Positions 54,803-63,970 of a stretch of DNA of 64,000 bases are shown one piece after another (position 1 is the stretch's first letter; each line of letters opens with the position of its first letter). The DNA is taken from the NCBI GenBank assembly GCA_028245195.1, contig JAOKCF010000009.1, forward strand, positions 26,795-90,794. The letters run 5' to 3'. Source of the stretch: Vicingaceae bacterium (GTDB lineage: Bacteria; Bacteroidota; Bacteroidia; Flavobacteriales_E; Vicingaceae). The translations under genes and the position numbers were made by a program. The notes under the pieces were generated by a model. The model saw only the letters and a program-made list of their open reading frames with translations. It had not been told where the DNA came from and did no database searches.

Positions 54803-55432
54803 CTAAGAATAATGGAAAGCAGTTTGCAAATTTAGCTTTAATTGATCACTTGCCTTAAATTTCACACCTCCATTGATCTGAAATCCAAAACTTGGTTCTA
54901 CATCAGTTGTTTGAGAAGAACCAACTGAATATAAAGAATCAGTAACTACAATTGAAACGTCAGGAACATTAAACCAACTGTAACTAGCCGTCGGGTTTAA
55001 ATAAAAGTCTATTTTCTCATTTATTTCTAAATCGAAATTCAACCCTACCATAACTACATTGTTGCTGTAATTCTCAAGTGAACTCTTATATAGAAAGTTG
55101 CGAGTAACGTATAAGTCCCTACTCAATGAACTCCTCAGAGCGTTTTCAGAATATGAATCATATTTGCTGCGATTAACTTTCATTGAAACGTTCGAATATC
55201 CAAAAGTCACCTGCACCTTTTTCACAATAAGGGCATACAAATTAAACCCAACCGACCTGCCAATTTCTGCAAAACCAGATCTATTTAAAGTTGACTCTCC
55301 CAAATTACCGGTCGGAATAGTAATTCCTGCATTTAACTGCAATTCCCAATCACCATTTTCTTGGGCCTCTCCTCTTGCGCAAAAAGCGATTAAGAAAACC
55401 AATATTAATACGTTATTTTTCAGTTGACTCAT
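54803..55432 (-). CDS. Outer-membrane beta-barrel protein truncated by an in-frame TAG
   Basis: The open frame of 209 residues has a signal peptide (hydrophobic to LIAFCARGEAQE) and barrel strands, ending LQTAFHYS at TAG 54805-54803. The same frame continues for 43 codons (HSFDAETNTVN, then VFSAFVFSIGLHFKL, SKE) to TGA at 54673-54671. The extension is a proper terminal beta strand that the truncated form would lack, so the gene was probably 253 residues. Without the last strand insertion through BAM would fail. Confidence 0.75.
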   Translation of the reverse strand: MSQLKNNVLILVFLIAFCARGEAQENGDWELQLNAGITIPTGNLGESTLNRSGFAEIGRSVGFNLYALIVKKVQVTFGYSNVSMKVNRSKYDSYSENALRSSLSRDLYVTRNFLYKSSLENYSNNVVMVGLNFDLEINEKIDFYLNPTASYSWFNVPDVSIVVTDSLYSVGSSQTTDVEPSFGFQINGGVKFKASDQLKLNLQTAFHYS

Positions 55433-56212
55433 TTAGATACTTTTTGCTTTATTCCAATATTTGTCCATTTCTTCTAAACTCATTTCACCCATTTGTTTAC
55501 CGTCCTTCTTAGACTCTACTTCAAGGTATTTAAATCGTTTAATGAATTTTTTATTTGTCTTTTCTAAGGCGTCCTCAGGATTCACCCCAAGAAATCTCGC
55601 ATAGTTAATCATTGAAAACAATACATCTCCAAACTCTGCTTCCACTTTTTCTTGATTTACGTTTTGAGCCTCTACCTCTTCCTTTAGCTCATAAATTTCT
55701 TCTTCCACCTTCTCAAATACTTGCTCGGGCTTTTCCCAATCAAATCCTACTCCCCTAGCCTTATCTTGAATTCGAATCGCTTTAATAAGGGCGGGTAACG
55801 ATTTTGGAACACCCTCTAAAACTGACTTATCCTTATTCCCCCCTTCTTTCAATTTAATCTTCTCCCAGTTTGCCATCACTTCTTTTTCATCATTCACTTT
55901 GACATCGCCATATATATGAGGGTGCCGATGTATTAGCTTCTCACAAATCCCGTTCAATACTTCCGCCATTCCAAAGGCATTCTTTTCTTCGCCAATTTTG
56001 GAATAAAAAACCAAGTGTAACATTAAGTCCCCTAACTCCTTTCGAATTTCTTCCAAATCTCCTTCAACAATGGCATCTGAAAGCTCATATGTTTCTTCAA
56101 TTGTTAAATAGCGAAGGCTTTCTATGGTTTGCTTCATGTCCCAAGGACATTTAGCTCTCAAGTCATCCATGATGTTCAATAATCGCTCGAATGCCTTTAG
56201 TTTTTCTTCCAT
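55433..56212 (-). CDS. mazG: Nucleoside triphosphate pyrophosphohydrolase MazG
   Basis: MazG hydrolyses (d)NTPs to monophosphates and pyrophosphate and limits mutagenic or ppGpp-linked effects. The 259-residue protein has two MazG domains: EETYELSDAI and EIRKELGDLMLHLVFYSK in the first, EEIYELKEEV and EFGDVLFSMINYARFLGV in the second, with the Glu/Asp metal ligands in place. AKCPWDMKQTIESLR is the family entry motif. It starts immediately upstream of the barrel gene (stop and start adjacent), so they share a transcript. Confidence 0.94.
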   Translation of the reverse strand: MEEKLKAFERLLNIMDDLRAKCPWDMKQTIESLRYLTIEETYELSDAIVEGDLEEIRKELGDLMLHLVFYSKIGEEKNAFGMAEVLNGICEKLIHRHPHIYGDVKVNDEKEVMANWEKIKLKEGGNKDKSVLEGVPKSLPALIKAIRIQDKARGVGFDWEKPEQVFEKVEEEIYELKEEVEAQNVNQEKVEAEFGDVLFSMINYARFLGVNPEDALEKTNKKFIKRFKYLEVESKKDGKQMGEMSLEEMDKYWNKAKSI

Positions 56213-56345
56213 GATTTTTCTTTTAAAAGTAGTAGTTTATTTAAAAGGACTAATGAAGCAAGAATGAATACTTTTTTTCTGAATTAGCAACTTTGAAAAG
56301 AAACTCTTTTTGCTGTTGATTGTTTCAACTAAAAGAAAACAAACC

Positions 56346-57506
56346 ATGAATAATTTCAATTTTAAAAATCCTACTAAAATAATTTTCGGCAAAGACACCT
56401 ATCATAAGTTAGCAACTGAAATACCTGAAAATTCAAGAATTTTAATGCTATATGGCGGAGGAAGCATAAAGAAAAATGGGATTTATGAGAATGTGAAGAA
56501 GAACCTCAGTAAATTCCATTTAGAAGAGTTTGGAGGTATTCCACCAAATCCTGAGTATTCAGTTTTGATGGATGCACTTAAGGTTATTAAAGAAAAGAAA
56601 ATTGACTTTTTACTTGCTGTAGGTGGAGGTTCTGTAATTGATGGAACAAAGTTTCTATCTTCAGCAGCACTTTATGACGGAGCTGACCCTTGGGAAATTC
56701 TAACCTCCAAGCGTCCAACATTGAATGCTATGAAATTTGCAACTGTATTAACATTACCCGCAACAGGTTCTGAAATGAATTCAGGTGCAGTAATTACAAG
56801 AGCTGAATTCAAACAGAAATTCCCAATGGGTGGAGCAGGATTATTTCCTCAATTCTCAATACTTAATCCAGAAGTAGTCTATTCTATCCCAGAACGACAA
56901 TTGGCAAACGGTTTAGCTGACTCATTTACACATGTTCTAGAGCAGTACATGACCTACCCAATTGATGCTAATTTACAAGACAGATTTGCTGAAAGCATTA
57001 TGCAGAGTATCTTAGAAGTTGCTCCAAAATTGATGAAAGATCAAAAGAATTACAAAAACGCGGCTAATTTCATGTGGAATTGCACCATGGCATTAAATGG
57101 TTTAATTCAAAAAGGAGTGCCAAACGATTGGGCAATTCACGCCATGGGGCACGAATTAACAGCGCTTTATGGCATTGACCATGCAAGAACGTTGGCAATT
57201 TTGACGGAAAGTCATTACCGCTACAACTTGAAAGATAAAGAAGAAAAGCTGGTTCAATATGCCGAAAGGGTATGGGGAATTACCAATGGAAACGATGAAG
57301 AGAAGGCTGAAAAGGCAATACTCAAAACGACGGAATTCTTTCATTCTATTGGAATAAAAACGAAGCTTTCAGAATACACTTCAGAATTTAAAGGAACAGC
57401 TGAAGAAATTGAAAGCAGATTTGAATCACGAGGAATGAAAGGCATAGGCGAAAGAGGAACCTTAACTCCTCAAGACGCCAAGAAAATTGTTGAATTAGCA
57501 TATTAA
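56346..57506 (+). CDS. Iron-containing alcohol dehydrogenase (YqhD/BDH-like)
   Basis: This NAD(P)H-dependent alcohol or aldehyde dehydrogenase of the Fe-ADH family has 386 residues from the ATG at 56346. KIIFGKDTYHKL is the family start; GGGSVIDGTKF is the cofactor motif. The metal ligands are in ADSFTHVLEQYMTY and in HAMGHELTALYGIDHARTLA (the His cluster). It resembles the YqhD/butanol dehydrogenase branch that detoxifies aldehydes. A hairpin terminator follows. Confidence 0.93.
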   Translation: MNNFNFKNPTKIIFGKDTYHKLATEIPENSRILMLYGGGSIKKNGIYENVKKNLSKFHLEEFGGIPPNPEYSVLMDALKVIKEKKIDFLLAVGGGSVIDGTKFLSSAALYDGADPWEILTSKRPTLNAMKFATVLTLPATGSEMNSGAVITRAEFKQKFPMGGAGLFPQFSILNPEVVYSIPERQLANGLADSFTHVLEQYMTYPIDANLQDRFAESIMQSILEVAPKLMKDQKNYKNAANFMWNCTMALNGLIQKGVPNDWAIHAMGHELTALYGIDHARTLAILTESHYRYNLKDKEEKLVQYAERVWGITNGNDEEKAEKAILKTTEFFHSIGIKTKLSEYTSEFKGTAEEIESRFESRGMKGIGERGTLTPQDAKKIVELAY

Positions 57507-57525
57507 AGCGTGCATGAATATATAG

Positions 57526-57556
57526 AAAGGCTGTCCTGAAAAGGGCAGCCTTTTTT
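57526..57556 (+). terminator. Rho-independent terminator after the Fe-ADH gene
   Basis: Arms 57526-57536 and 57543-57553 (AAAGGCTGTCC against GGGCAGCCTTT, one G-U) with a 6-nt loop and a T run. Confidence 0.9.
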
Positions 57557-57581
57557 CGTTGAATTAAATTACTTTTACCGC

Positions 57582-58061
57582 ATGAGAAAAGACATAGTGG
57601 ATATATTACCAGGAATTGGCTTAGGAGTTATAAAATTCGGAATGGAGCGAAATCAGGTGAAAATGATTTTAAGTGAACCCGACGAAAAAGATGTTTTTTG
57701 CATGACAGAATCAGATGATTCTGAAGCAGAAGTTTGGTATTACGACGACGATTGCCTTTCTCTGAGCTTTGATGCTGCAGATGATTGGCGACTGGTAACC
57801 ATAGAAGTAGACCATGAAAAATACCTGTATCAAAACATCTCTTTTTTCAACAAGAATAAACTTGAAGTCATCAAGTCATTAGAAGAATTAAATATATTAG
57901 ACTTCAAACACGAGCCTGTTCCCATGGAAGAAGCACCAAGTCATGAATTAATTAGTTCTGAAAGTTTAGGTATTAATTTTTGGTTCGACGACGATAGCGT
58001 AACAGAAATTCAATGGGGACCATATTTTAATGCAGATGAGTCAGTTCAGTGGCCGGAGTAA
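57582..58061 (+). CDS. Conserved protein of unknown function
   Basis: This 159-residue, strongly acidic protein has no signal peptide. It starts MRKDIVDILPGIGLGVIKFG and ends DSVTEIQWGPYFNADE. The KMILSEPDEKDVF and VWYYDDDCLSLSFD stretches suggest a small alpha/beta fold of the type seen in immunity-like proteins, but I cannot name a family. It is on its own transcript, close to the convergent bshC. Confidence 0.72.
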   Translation: MRKDIVDILPGIGLGVIKFGMERNQVKMILSEPDEKDVFCMTESDDSEAEVWYYDDDCLSLSFDAADDWRLVTIEVDHEKYLYQNISFFNKNKLEVIKSLEELNILDFKHEPVPMEEAPSHELISSESLGINFWFDDDSVTEIQWGPYFNADESVQWPE

Positions 58062-58079
58062 ACAAAAGCTAATCTATTA

Positions 58080-59687
58080 TTACTGATCTGATTGAAGAAT
58101 TAAGAAGTCTTCTGCCGGAGTTTTAAACGAATAAATCAAGTCGTCTATCATTCCTTTTCCTTGGAACAGATATATCTCGGAAAAATTCAATCTTCGTTCT
58201 TGTAAACCATTGTTATAAAACAAGGTATCTTTTAAAAATGAAACTCTTTGTTGAGCAGTGGTAGCTTTTCTACGTTCAGCACGAATTAACTTTTCTGACA
58301 ATTGGTCAATCGCATTTAATTGCTTTGAAGCTAAAGCCTTTACATGTTTTTCTAAACTTAAGTCTACACCCACCGCTAATTTTTCCAATGCTTTATAAAA
58401 CGCTACTTGAGTTTGCTTCTCATCAACCAACTCAAGGTCTATAGCCGAATTGGCTTTTACCCACTCCTTCATTAAAACACCTTCGGTAAGGAACAACTGT
58501 TTTTTCGTTATCTCAAGTTGTTGAAAAACTTTCGTTTGCTTTTCATTTAACCAAACAGCAGAATTTCTCAAAATTAAAATAGGCATTGAAATTTGTGCTT
58601 GCTCAAAAGTAGTTTTCAATTGAAACCAATAAGCTAATTCTGCACCACCACCTATATATGCCAAGTTGGGCAAAATAGTTTCCTGGTAAATAGGTCGTAA
58701 TAACACATTAGGACTAAATCGTTCCGGATAATTTTCTAACTCAAACATAATCTCTTCCTCGGAAAAAGAAATGGAAGTGCCATTTACAAAGAAAGCTCCA
58801 TTCTCCTTAACAATTCGCTCTCTACTATTATCTATTAAGTAAAAAAGGTTGATTTCCCTTGGGTTTACTTGAATCTTATATTTCTTAGCGAGCTGCTCAC
58901 TTTGCAATTCAACAGCCTTAGCAGAAAACTCCTCTAACAACTCCTTTTTAATGGTTGGTTTAAAAAGCGCCTTCAACTTCGAATCGTCTCCATCCACAAT
59001 CACTACTCCATGATCGCGAAAAAGCTCGTGCACTAAATATCGAGTTGCAGCAGCTAACGTATCGTGTTTTAAATACACCTTCTCAAATAGGCCCTTCAGT
59101 TCTTCTGCATTGGTGGAGTAATCTGTTAACCAACTACCAAATGCTTCAACAGTAGGTTTTAGCTCCCCTAGTTTCATTCTTCCAACCGCGCCTTTCTGAT
59201 CTGTTTCCCATTGGAATTTTTTATCACCTGCGTAAAAGTGATTTACCTCTTCAAAGTCATGATCCTCCGTTGCCATCCAATATACCGGCACAAAATTAAA
59301 TTCTGGGTACTGGGACTTTAATTTCTGACAAAGCTTTAGGGTACTTACAATCTTGTAAATAAAGTAAAGCGGACCTGTAAACAAACACAATTGATGCCCA
59401 GTAGTAACGGTATAGGTAGTATTAGCTTCAAGATTATTTAAGTTATCCAATACTAGGCCGTCCTGACGTAATTTAACGCCATCTTTTTTGTATTGCCCTT
59501 TTATCGATTCTACTAGAATACCTCTGTTTTCACGTGTAACATTCTTATTTGCTATGGCATGTTCAAAATTATCGAGAATAGGATGTAGTGAATAAAAATT
59601 CTCTAAATCAGACCCTTTTGCCAAATAATCTAAAATAATTTTAGAGAAGTACCCACTATCTTCGAACGATATACAGTCTGTTTTCAT
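58080..59687 (-). CDS. bshC: Bacillithiol biosynthesis cysteine-adding enzyme BshC
   Basis: BshC adds cysteine to GlcN-malate to make bacillithiol, the thiol that replaces glutathione in this phylum. The 535-residue length matches. Visible blocks are TVTTGHQLCLFTGPLYFIYK near residues 93-112, FVPVYWMATEDHDFEEVNHF near 133-152, and LAYIGGGAELAYWFQLKTTF. The coiled-coil part (KHVKALASKQLNAIDQL) is typical. Its presence means the other bsh genes are likely elsewhere in the genome. The gene is convergent with the acidic protein gene. Confidence 0.95.
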   Translation of the reverse strand: MKTDCISFEDSGYFSKIILDYLAKGSDLENFYSLHPILDNFEHAIANKNVTRENRGILVESIKGQYKKDGVKLRQDGLVLDNLNNLEANTTYTVTTGHQLCLFTGPLYFIYKIVSTLKLCQKLKSQYPEFNFVPVYWMATEDHDFEEVNHFYAGDKKFQWETDQKGAVGRMKLGELKPTVEAFGSWLTDYSTNAEELKGLFEKVYLKHDTLAAATRYLVHELFRDHGVVIVDGDDSKLKALFKPTIKKELLEEFSAKAVELQSEQLAKKYKIQVNPREINLFYLIDNSRERIVKENGAFFVNGTSISFSEEEIMFELENYPERFSPNVLLRPIYQETILPNLAYIGGGAELAYWFQLKTTFEQAQISMPILILRNSAVWLNEKQTKVFQQLEITKKQLFLTEGVLMKEWVKANSAIDLELVDEKQTQVAFYKALEKLAVGVDLSLEKHVKALASKQLNAIDQLSEKLIRAERRKATTAQQRVSFLKDTLFYNNGLQERRLNFSEIYLFQGKGMIDDLIYSFKTPAEDFLILQSDQ

Positions 59688-59773
59688 ATGAATAACGGAA
59701 GTTCGTTAAAAAGTTGAGAAAAGAGATGATTTGGATGCATTATCTGTACAGATTTTGAAAACGGTAAGAAGCA

Positions 59774-61081
59774 TTAAACTAAATCACCGTACAAATCAAA
59801 TTCCTCGGCTCTGTTAATTTTAACTTTAGCAAAGTCACCAATTCGAACGTACTGGTCTTTTGGAACAAGCACCTCGTTGTCTACTTCTGGTGAATCAAAC
59901 TCAGTTCGTCCAATAAAGTAATCACCTTCTGCTCGATCAAAAAGAACGTTGAAGGTTTTTCCAACCTTCTCTTGATTTAAATCAAATGAAATTTGACTTT
60001 GAATTTCCATGATTCGATTTGCACGTTGGTGCTTTACATCTTCGGGAACATCATCATTTAATTTAAATGCGTGCGTATTTTCTTCATGAGAATACGTAAA
60101 TATTCCAAGACGATCAAACTTCATTTCCTTCACCCAAGCTTCCATTTGAGCAAAATCCTCTTCTGTTTCTCCAGGATATCCAGCAATTAATGTAGTACGA
60201 ATTGCCATCTCAGGCATTGCTTTTCTAAACTCAACCAACAACTTATTTGTTTTTTCCATTGTTGTACCTCTTCTCATCGATTTCAACATACTATCTGTAA
60301 TATGTTGAAGTGGTATATCTATGTAATTACAAATATTCTCTCGAAGTTTCATAACCTCCAGCACATCCATTGGAAATCCAGTAGGAAAAGCATAATGTAA
60401 TCGAATCCAATCTATACCCTCTACATCGGCCAATTTATCTAACAATTCAGCTAATTTGCGTTCCTTGTAAATATCAAGACCGTAATAAGTCAAATCTTGA
60501 GCTATCAAAATCAATTCTTTAACCCCTTGTGCTGCTAATTGAGTTGCATTAAAAACAAGCTCTTCAATAGGCGTACTCACGTGCTTACCTCTCATTAAGG
60601 GAATGGCACAAAAAGAACAAGGTCGGTCGCAGCCTTCTGCAATTTTAAAGTAGGCATAGTGATTCGGAGTTGTTATTAAGCGCTCTCCAATCAGTTCTTT
60701 CTTATAGTCTGCCTTTAATGTCTTTAATAATCGTGGTAACTCTCTTGTACCAAAAAACGCATCTACGTTGGTAATCTCAGCTTGTAACTCTTCTCTATAA
60801 CGTTCAGAAAGGCAACCAGTAACATACACCTTGTCTACCCTTCCATTTGCTTTAGCATTTGCATAGGTTAAGATAGTATCAATTGATTCTTGCTTGGCAT
60901 TATCAATAAAGCCACAGGTGTTTATTATTACAATCTCAGCGTCTTCTACCTTACTTTCATGCTCTACCTCGAAGTTATTCGCTTTTAATTGAGTCATCAT
61001 TACTTCTGAATCAAATATATTTTTTGAACAACCTAGGGTGATCACATTCACTTTATTCTTTCTAAGAGTCTTTGTCTTCAT
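59774..61081 (-). CDS. rimO: Ribosomal protein S12 methylthiotransferase RimO
   Basis: RimO is a radical SAM enzyme that adds a methylthio group to Asp89 of ribosomal protein S12. The 435-residue protein has the N-terminal cluster cysteines (C18, C56, C90), the radical SAM motif CDRPCSFC (C151, C155, C158), and a C-terminal TRAM domain ending EEFDLYGDL. GTRELPRLLK and TYYGLDIYKERKLAELLDKL are family-typical. It is 17 nt after ftsY on the same strand. Confidence 0.96.
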   Translation of the reverse strand: MKTKTLRKNKVNVITLGCSKNIFDSEVMMTQLKANNFEVEHESKVEDAEIVIINTCGFIDNAKQESIDTILTYANAKANGRVDKVYVTGCLSERYREELQAEITNVDAFFGTRELPRLLKTLKADYKKELIGERLITTPNHYAYFKIAEGCDRPCSFCAIPLMRGKHVSTPIEELVFNATQLAAQGVKELILIAQDLTYYGLDIYKERKLAELLDKLADVEGIDWIRLHYAFPTGFPMDVLEVMKLRENICNYIDIPLQHITDSMLKSMRRGTTMEKTNKLLVEFRKAMPEMAIRTTLIAGYPGETEEDFAQMEAWVKEMKFDRLGIFTYSHEENTHAFKLNDDVPEDVKHQRANRIMEIQSQISFDLNQEKVGKTFNVLFDRAEGDYFIGRTEFDSPEVDNEVLVPKDQYVRIGDFAKVKINRAEEFDLYGDLV

Positions 61082-61097
61082 AAATTTAGAGTAATCT

Positions 61098-62051
61098 CTA
61101 TTTATTAAATAAGCTGTTCACAAACTCTTTTCGATTAAAGATTTGCAAATGGTCAATTCCTTCTCCCACACCTATATACTTGACCGGGATTTTAAACTGA
61201 TCAGAAATACCGATAACTACACCACCTTTAGCAGTGCCATCTAGTTTAGTTAGGGCTAAGGCAGTCACTTCTGTTGTAGCTGTAAACTGCTTTGCCTGTT
61301 CAATTGCATTTTGACCTGTCGAGCCATCTAAAACAAGTAAAATTTCATGAGGAGCGCCAGGAATAACCTTTTGCATTACTCTTTTTATTTTACTTAGCTC
61401 ATTCATTAGGTTTACTTTGTTATGTAACCTTCCGGCAGTATCAATAATGGCCACGTCAGCCTCCATTGAAACGGCAGACTGCAAGGTATCGAATGCAACA
61501 GAAGCAGGATCTGCTCCCATCCCTTGGCTTACGATTGGCACCTCAACACGTTCTGACCAAATTTTCAATTGGTCTACTGCTGCTGCTCTAAACGTGTCAG
61601 ATGCTCCTAAAACTACTTTCTTTCCAGATTTTTTAAATTGATGTGCTAATTTTCCAATGGTTGTAGTTTTTCCAACACCATTCACTCCAACTACCATAAT
61701 TACATATGGCTTCTTATCTTCAGGAAGGTGAAATTCATTGTAGTCTGTGGAATTATTTTCCTCTAATAAGTCAACTATTTCATCACGAAGAATTTCGTCA
61801 AGTTCATTGGTTCCAACATATCTATCCTTTTCAACTCGTGCTTCAATTCGTTTAATAATTTTCAATGTAGTATCGACTCCAACATCTGAGGTAATTAAAA
61901 TTTCTTCTAGCTTGTCAAGAACTTCGTCGTCCACTTTCGTTTTACCAACAACGGCACGACTTAACTTTCCGAAGAAGCTATCTTTCGTTTTGCTCAATCC
62001 CTCATCAAGATCTTTCTTTTTTTCTTTAGAGAAAAAGCCGAATAAACCCAT
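61098..62051 (-). CDS. ftsY: Signal recognition particle receptor FtsY
   Basis: FtsY is the SRP receptor GTPase that delivers membrane-protein nascent chains to SecY. The 317-residue protein is short, lacking the long acidic A domain of E. coli, as usual in this phylum. The NG domain has P-loop GVNGVGKT at 122-129, DTFRAAAVDQL, DTAGRLHNKVNLM and the TKLDGTAKGG motif. A hairpin terminator sits only about 12 nt before the ATG, suggesting independent or attenuated expression from the rpmG transcript. Confidence 0.97.
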   Translation of the reverse strand: MGLFGFFSKEKKKDLDEGLSKTKDSFFGKLSRAVVGKTKVDDEVLDKLEEILITSDVGVDTTLKIIKRIEARVEKDRYVGTNELDEILRDEIVDLLEENNSTDYNEFHLPEDKKPYVIMVVGVNGVGKTTTIGKLAHQFKKSGKKVVLGASDTFRAAAVDQLKIWSERVEVPIVSQGMGADPASVAFDTLQSAVSMEADVAIIDTAGRLHNKVNLMNELSKIKRVMQKVIPGAPHEILLVLDGSTGQNAIEQAKQFTATTEVTALALTKLDGTAKGGVVIGISDQFKIPVKYIGVGEGIDHLQIFNRKEFVNSLFNK

Positions 62052-62062
62052 AATTTTAAAAT

Positions 62063-62096
62063 AAAAAAGGCCTCTCTCATTGAATGAAAGAAGCCC
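62063..62096 (-). terminator. Terminator or attenuator between the DUF4295 gene and ftsY
   Basis: On the minus strand GGCTTCTTTCATT (62095-62083) pairs with AATGAGAGAGGCC (62081-62069) with G-U pairs and a tight loop, followed by a T run at 62068-62063. It ends just 11 nt before the ftsY start. Confidence 0.75.
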
Positions 62097-62119
62097 ATTA
62101 ACCTATTAATAACTTGATA

Positions 62120-62272
62120 TTACTTTTTGAAATAGTCGTTTACAGCTTCGTTAGCCACCATTTCTGCTTTAAAAGTATATGAATTAGTTTTTTCAGACTT
62201 CACCATTTTAATTACTTTGGTAAATGCCTTTCCTTCACCTTTCTGAAGGGATGCAACTGTTTTCTTAGCCAT
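62120..62272 (-). CDS. DUF4295 small protein next to rpmG
   Basis: This 50-residue basic protein (MAKKTVASLQKGEGKAFTKV, ending NDYFKK) is the DUF4295 family that accompanies rpmG in Bacteroidota. It may be ribosome-associated, but the function is unknown. It lies 10 nt after rpmG and is transcribed with it. The start is the only ATG matching the family. Confidence 0.9.
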   Translation of the reverse strand: MAKKTVASLQKGEGKAFTKVIKMVKSEKTNSYTFKAEMVANEAVNDYFKK

Positions 62273-62282
62273 GTCTTATGTT

Positions 62283-62471
62283 TTACTTGATTTCTTTATG
62301 AACCGTCACTTTCTTCAAAATCGGGTTGTACTTTTTAATCTCCATTCTTTCAGGAGTGTTCTTTCTATTCTTTGTTGTAATGTACCTTGAAGTTCCTGCC
62401 TGACCACTTTCTTTGTGCTCTGTACATTCTAAAATTACCTGGATTCTATTACCTTTTCCTTTTTTCGCCAT
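62283..62471 (-). CDS. rpmG: 50S ribosomal protein L33
   Basis: This is the 62-residue large-subunit protein L33. It shows [20 protein letters not shown], then [19 protein letters not shown] and the final [16 protein letters not shown], all typical of the bacterial protein; the full set of zinc-ribbon cysteines is absent (one Cys), so it is the zinc-free form. It heads the rpmG-DUF4295 pair. The usual partner rpmB is not upstream; the next gene is a protease. Confidence 0.96.
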   Translation of the reverse strand: MAKKGKGNRIQVILECTEHKESGQAGTSRYITTKNRKNTPERMEIKKYNPILKKVTVHKEIK

Positions 62472-62563
62472 TGTAGTATGCTTTATTTATGGGAGCGCAA
62501 AAATAGTTATTTTTTTCTTAAATCGCATCTCTCAAACTCTAATTAATATAGAACTTTTTTATA

Positions 62564-63970
62564 TTACTTTTCCATTAAAGTTTCAATCTCCTTTATACTT
62601 CGGGGAGATGCCGCAGAAAGGTTTTCAGGACCTTCAGGTGTAATCAAAATATCGTCTTCAATCCTCACCCCTATATTCCAATATTTAGGGTCACAATCTG
62701 AATCCTCTGCAATATAAATTCCTGGCTCTACGGTAATCACATTTCCAGAAACCAAAGGTATATACGTTCCAACATCGTGCACATCTAAGCCCAAATAGTG
62801 CGAGGTACCGTGCATGAAATACTTCCTTACGTCGTTCTTGTGTTGAATGATACCAAACTTCAAAAGGCCTTCCGCAATAATTTCGGTGGCCACAATTCCA
62901 GGTTGCCAAAAATTAGCTCCTTCTATAGCTGCATCAATACCAGCAGATTGAGCCTTCAATACAAGCTCATATATCTGTGTTTGTTCTTTATTAAACTTAC
63001 CAGTTGGAGGTAAGGTTCGAGTAACGTCAGCAGTATATCCATGATATTCTGCTCCAATATCACTCACCAATAATCCTCCCCGGATTAAAGGTCTCCTATT
63101 ACTGGTATAGTGAAGAATACAAGAATTTTCACCGCTACCTTGTATGGAAGGAAAGCCAGTATATTCAGCCCCATTCTTCTTAAAAACATATTCTATGATA
63201 GCCTCGGTCTGAAACTCTGTCATCGTATCAGTTATCTCTTTCATTAATTGATTTTGCGCTTCACAGGTGATGTCTATTGCTTTGCGCAATAAGCGTAACT
63301 CCTCCTGGGTTTTAACTTGTCGAAGTTGAGCCATCAAAAGACCTTCGATTCGCTGTTTATCCTTTAATTGTATTGGATTTTTCTTCGTAAAATGATAATA
63401 CAGCCCAGACAAATTATTCGTGGTCGCTGTATCTTTCAATTCAATTTCAAATGGAGCTTCATAATAAACCGCCTTCAGCGAATCAAACTTTGAGTTAAAA
63501 TCTACAAAATTATAATTTGGTAAAATGGAAGTAATTTTAAGTCGGCTTTTGGCTCTCTCCATTCCTAACTTTCTCCCATTCCAAAGTTCCGTTTTAGCAT
63601 CTCGTTCCTGCATAAACAGCACCTCGTTATTTGAAAAAGTAGAGAACTCCTGGGAGTCTTTGTAAATTACGATCATAGCATTTGGTTCTCTTAATCCGGT
63701 TAAATAATAGAAATTTGGATTTTGGTGGTATTCGTAGTACACATCATTCGATCTATTTCTCTCTGGACTGGAAAAGAAAACAATAGCGGAACCTTCCGGT
63801 AATAATTTACGAAGTGAATTTCTTCTAGATTGATGAAATTCGGGTGATAATAAATCTTGATCGTATTCGTAAGAATCAGATTCAATCTTCACTTGGTCTA
63901 CTTGACCGTAAGCAATCGAAATACATAAAAGTGCGATTAGGAGAATTATACTTTTGATTTTATGGAACAT
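62564..63970 (-). CDS. Secreted Xaa-Pro aminopeptidase (peptidase M24)
   Basis: This secreted M24B metallopeptidase cleaves N-terminal residues before proline. The 468-residue protein has a signal peptide (LLIALLCISIAYGQ), an N-terminal AMP_N domain (SRRNSLRKLLPEGSAIVFFS) and a pita-bread domain. The metal ligands are in SDIGAEYHGYTADVTRT (two Asp), HGTSHYLGLDVHDVG (His), EPGIY (Glu) and VRIEDDILIT (Glu). It is the PepP type. Its ATG is near the window end. Confidence 0.93.
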   Translation of the reverse strand: MFHKIKSIILLIALLCISIAYGQVDQVKIESDSYEYDQDLLSPEFHQSRRNSLRKLLPEGSAIVFFSSPERNRSNDVYYEYHQNPNFYYLTGLREPNAMIVIYKDSQEFSTFSNNEVLFMQERDAKTELWNGRKLGMERAKSRLKITSILPNYNFVDFNSKFDSLKAVYYEAPFEIELKDTATTNNLSGLYYHFTKKNPIQLKDKQRIEGLLMAQLRQVKTQEELRLLRKAIDITCEAQNQLMKEITDTMTEFQTEAIIEYVFKKNGAEYTGFPSIQGSGENSCILHYTSNRRPLIRGGLLVSDIGAEYHGYTADVTRTLPPTGKFNKEQTQIYELVLKAQSAGIDAAIEGANFWQPGIVATEIIAEGLLKFGIIQHKNDVRKYFMHGTSHYLGLDVHDVGTYIPLVSGNVITVEPGIYIAEDSDCDPKYWNIGVRIEDDILITPEGPENLSAASPRSIKEIETLMEK

